Assembly (NCBI GenBank): GCA_009910795.1
Contig: VMEE01000085.1
Coordinates: 3,528 to 67,527, forward strand
Direction: 5' to 3'
From: Dehalobacter sp. CP
GTDB lineage: Bacteria; Bacillota_B; Desulfitobacteriia; Desulfitobacteriales; Syntrophobotulaceae
Length of the DNA: 64,000 bases
The translations under genes were made by a program, and so were the position numbers. Each line of letters starts with the position of its first letter. Positions within the stretch are counted from its first letter, which is position 1. Below, piece after piece: positions 62,360-64,000 of the stretch. Below the pieces are notes generated by a model, which saw only the letters and a list, made by a program, of their open reading frames with translations, did not search any database and was not told the DNA's origin.

Positions 62360-63274
62360 ATGAAGACAAATCATATCACAGATGTAAGCGTAAGAACACC
62401 GGACATTATCGCTGGTGAAATAGTGGCAATCAAAGAGCAAACAAAAAAAATCCTGCTCGTCAGCGCCGTGGAAATAGGATATCGCCTCATGGAGGCCAAG
62501 GAAAAGATCCCTTATGGCGAATTTGTCGCATGGTTGGAGAATGCCGTGGAGTATTCAGAGAGCACGGCCTATAAACTCATGCGCATAGCTGAAGCGTACG
62601 GGCCCGATCTGTCCGGCACCGTCGACTCAGGCGCCACCGCCCCCGGCGTCAGCGAGAAAATAGAGCCGTTTGCTAAGCTGGGCTATACCCAGGCGTTCCT
62701 CCTCCTGGGGCTCCCGGCAGAGGAACGGGAGGAATTCATTACCCAATTTGATCTTGAGAACATGGCCATCCGCGAACTGCAGCAGGCGGTCAATGACAGG
62801 AAACAGGCCCTCGCTGAGAAAGAAGCGCTGCAGAAAGACCGTGACGCCCAAAAGAGCGCCATCTCCCAATTATCCAATGAGCTTGGCCAGGCGAAAAAAG
62901 AAGCCACGGATAACCTGCAAGCCGTATGGGCCGAGCAGGGAAATGTTTTGAAGCTGCAGCGGAAGCTTGACGTACTTGAAAATGAAAATGCAGCAGCCAA
63001 GCGCATCGCCGAAATAGAACTTGAAAGCAAGATCTTAAAGCTCAACCTGTCCATGACCCAGGCAGACGCCCGCTTCGTTCTGATAACCAAAGGATTCGAC
63101 GATCTGTTTATCGCTATGAGCGAAATGGCCGCAGCGGACCCGAATGCTTTTAAGCTTTATTTAATTCATACCAACCAGTTTATATCAAAAATGTCGAAGA
63201 AGTTAAGGCGAATTGAGAAAGCTATTCCCGCAGCCCCTGAAGTTCCGGCAACTCCTGAAACTCCCGCCCCATGA
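62360..63274 (+). CDS. DUF3102 domain protein
   Basis: The 304-residue protein carries an N-terminal DUF3102 region (VSAVEIGYRLMEAKEKIPYGEFVAWLENAVEYSESTA), a central coiled coil (about 125-220, NDRKQALAEKEALQK...) and a Pro-rich tail (PAAPEVPATPETPAP). DUF3102 proteins are common on mobile elements and phage-like regions; function unknown. The ATG follows GGGGAGGA. It lies in a region of debris, so it is probably accessory. A hairpin with GTGGAC-TTTT-GTCCCAC core follows at about 63284-63330. Confidence 0.85.
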   Translation: MKTNHITDVSVRTPDIIAGEIVAIKEQTKKILLVSAVEIGYRLMEAKEKIPYGEFVAWLENAVEYSESTAYKLMRIAEAYGPDLSGTVDSGATAPGVSEKIEPFAKLGYTQAFLLLGLPAEEREEFITQFDLENMAIRELQQAVNDRKQALAEKEALQKDRDAQKSAISQLSNELGQAKKEATDNLQAVWAEQGNVLKLQRKLDVLENENAAAKRIAEIELESKILKLNLSMTQADARFVLITKGFDDLFIAMSEMAAADPNAFKLYLIHTNQFISKMSKKLRRIEKAIPAAPEVPATPETPAP

Positions 63275-63472
63275 GCGCTCTTAAAAAGCTGTCGGTCGGT
63301 GGACTTTTGTCCCACGATTGGCAGCTTTATTTCTTAAAATAAACAGCTCAGTTTTCGGAAATAACAAACTGAGTACTATTCAAAATATTGCCAAAGGCAA
63401 GATCCTCATTCCAAAATATTTGTTGAGTGAACTCGACTGGTTAGAACAAAGAGAAGATAAACAATAAAAAAA

Positions 63473-63863
63473 TTAAACAATCTTCACATGTTCTACCAAC
63501 ATAGGTTCGTACATCATAATTGCATGATTTTCCGTGACAAAATCATCACCTATTTGATTATCATCAAGATCAAACACCTTACGTCTAATAATGTTGTGGC
63601 GCATGTAACCCCCCCCACCATTCCTGTGTGATCAAATGGTCACTTTCGTAAACCTCATATTTGGGGGTCAATGGTTGTTCACATCGCCATTCGCCTTCTA
63701 AATCCGATTCCCCTACCCTTATTAGAAGCTGATACCTGTATTGGGTATCGTTCTTTATTTGGAGATCTATATAATTGTAAACGATTGTGGCCCCACTTCC
63801 GAATGGTTGAGTTCGATTGGCGTCCGGGAATATGTCGTGTGTGTGACGCCATCGTTCCGTGCG
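63473..63863 (-). pseudogene. VanW-family gene, truncated and frameshifted
   Basis: In the minus strand the frame from 63863 reads RTERWRHTHDIFPDANRTQPFGSG, then ATIVYNYIDLQIKNDT, matching the VanW family core. At a G8 run (63609-63616) the frame breaks; a second frame continues YMRHNIIRRKVFDLDDNQIG and ends at TAA 63473. The 5' end is missing where an IS transposase begins. VanW proteins accompany some vancomycin-resistance operons, but most family members have other unknown roles. This copy is broken. Confidence 0.8.
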
Positions 63864-63873
63864 CTATATTGGC

Positions 63874-64000
63874 TCATGCGGACACTTTAAATGGTTGTAT
63901 TCTTGATAATTCATAGAATAGTGGCGATTTATAACCCAATGCTGAATGAAGCCTTCGGCAATTGTAGTAAATATTAATCCATTGCTTAAGTCCAATCTGA
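63874..64000 (-). mobile_element. 3' end of an IS3-family transposase
   Basis: About 41 codons at the window edge read LKQWINIYYNCRRLHSALGY then KSPLFYELS, ending TGA at 63874. This is the usual C-terminus of IS3-type OrfB integrases. The element has inserted into, or next to, the vanW-like gene. The rest is outside the window. Confidence 0.85.

Noticed and set aside
63671..63916. An 81-codon plus-strand frame near the right edge
   Set aside because: It is opposite the vanW-like pseudogene, whose protein similarity is clear on the minus strand.
1..64000. CRISPR array, tRNA or rRNA genes
   Set aside because: No regularly spaced repeats, no tRNA cloverleaf-like segment and no ribosomal RNA sequence were seen; the only tandem repeat is the 9-bp unit in glnS.

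Overview
The window looks like chromosome from an anaerobic, spore-forming, low-to-mid GC Firmicute of the Dehalobacter/Desulfitobacterium group. Two tandem CprA-like reductive dehalogenase modules with CprK-type regulators point to organohalide respiration, and an alpha/beta-type small acid-soluble spore protein points to sporulation. TTG and GTG starts are common, and T-box and L-box leaders are present. No rRNA, tRNA or CRISPR array was seen.

Layout. 1-2785: end of a riboflavin operon (ribD 3' end, ribE, ribBA, ribH). 2891-8348: two small helical proteins, clpB, a CbpA-type DnaJ with a CtsR-like operator, and a lipid kinase. 8743-15280: a SHOCT protein, then two copies of a rdhB-rdhA-rdhK module on the minus strand. 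Each rdhB promoter has a 14-bp dehalobox-like palindrome centred at -41.5. 15314-20185: sigma factor/DUF4349 pair, paired chromate transporters, a CPBP protein and an M20 amidohydrolase. 20309-24700: P-II protein behind a terminator-like leader, SASP, glnS without a normal start codon, an ADP-ribosylglycohydrolase and a membrane protein. 25028-29308: a glycolipid glycosyltransferase, a polysaccharide deacetylase, a SanA-like protein, and a short membrane-peptide ORF directly before a YidC paralogue.

29626-38062: a trp operon in the order trpEG, aldolase-like gene, trpB, trpA, trpD, trpC, trpF, controlled by a tryptophan T-box. 38168-45724: asnB, an actin-like ATPase with a small partner, a DUF421/DUF4363/YihY membrane cluster, and lysA under a lysine riboswitch. 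45754-52845: a fabH remnant, scpAB, trpS, a DHH-CBS-CBS-CCA fusion protein and an ArsB/NhaD permease. 53112-64000 is accessory: a sigma/DUF4367/secreted-protein operon, IS and gene debris, an ABC transporter/permease/exported-peptide/LuxR cluster resembling lactococcin-972-type loci and flanked by a 118-bp direct repeat, a frameshifted transglutaminase gene, a DUF3102 gene, and a vanW-family pseudogene cut by an IS3-type element.

The most notable candidate is at 28322-29308. An 84-codon ORF encodes one N-terminal membrane segment, then a basic patch followed by Asp-Asp-Asp. Its last codons contain CCTCC, which can pair with the GGAGG ribosome-binding site of the following yidC. This matches the logic of Bacillus MifM-YidC2, a ribosome-stalling monitor of membrane insertion, but the sequence is different and could be an undescribed arrest peptide.
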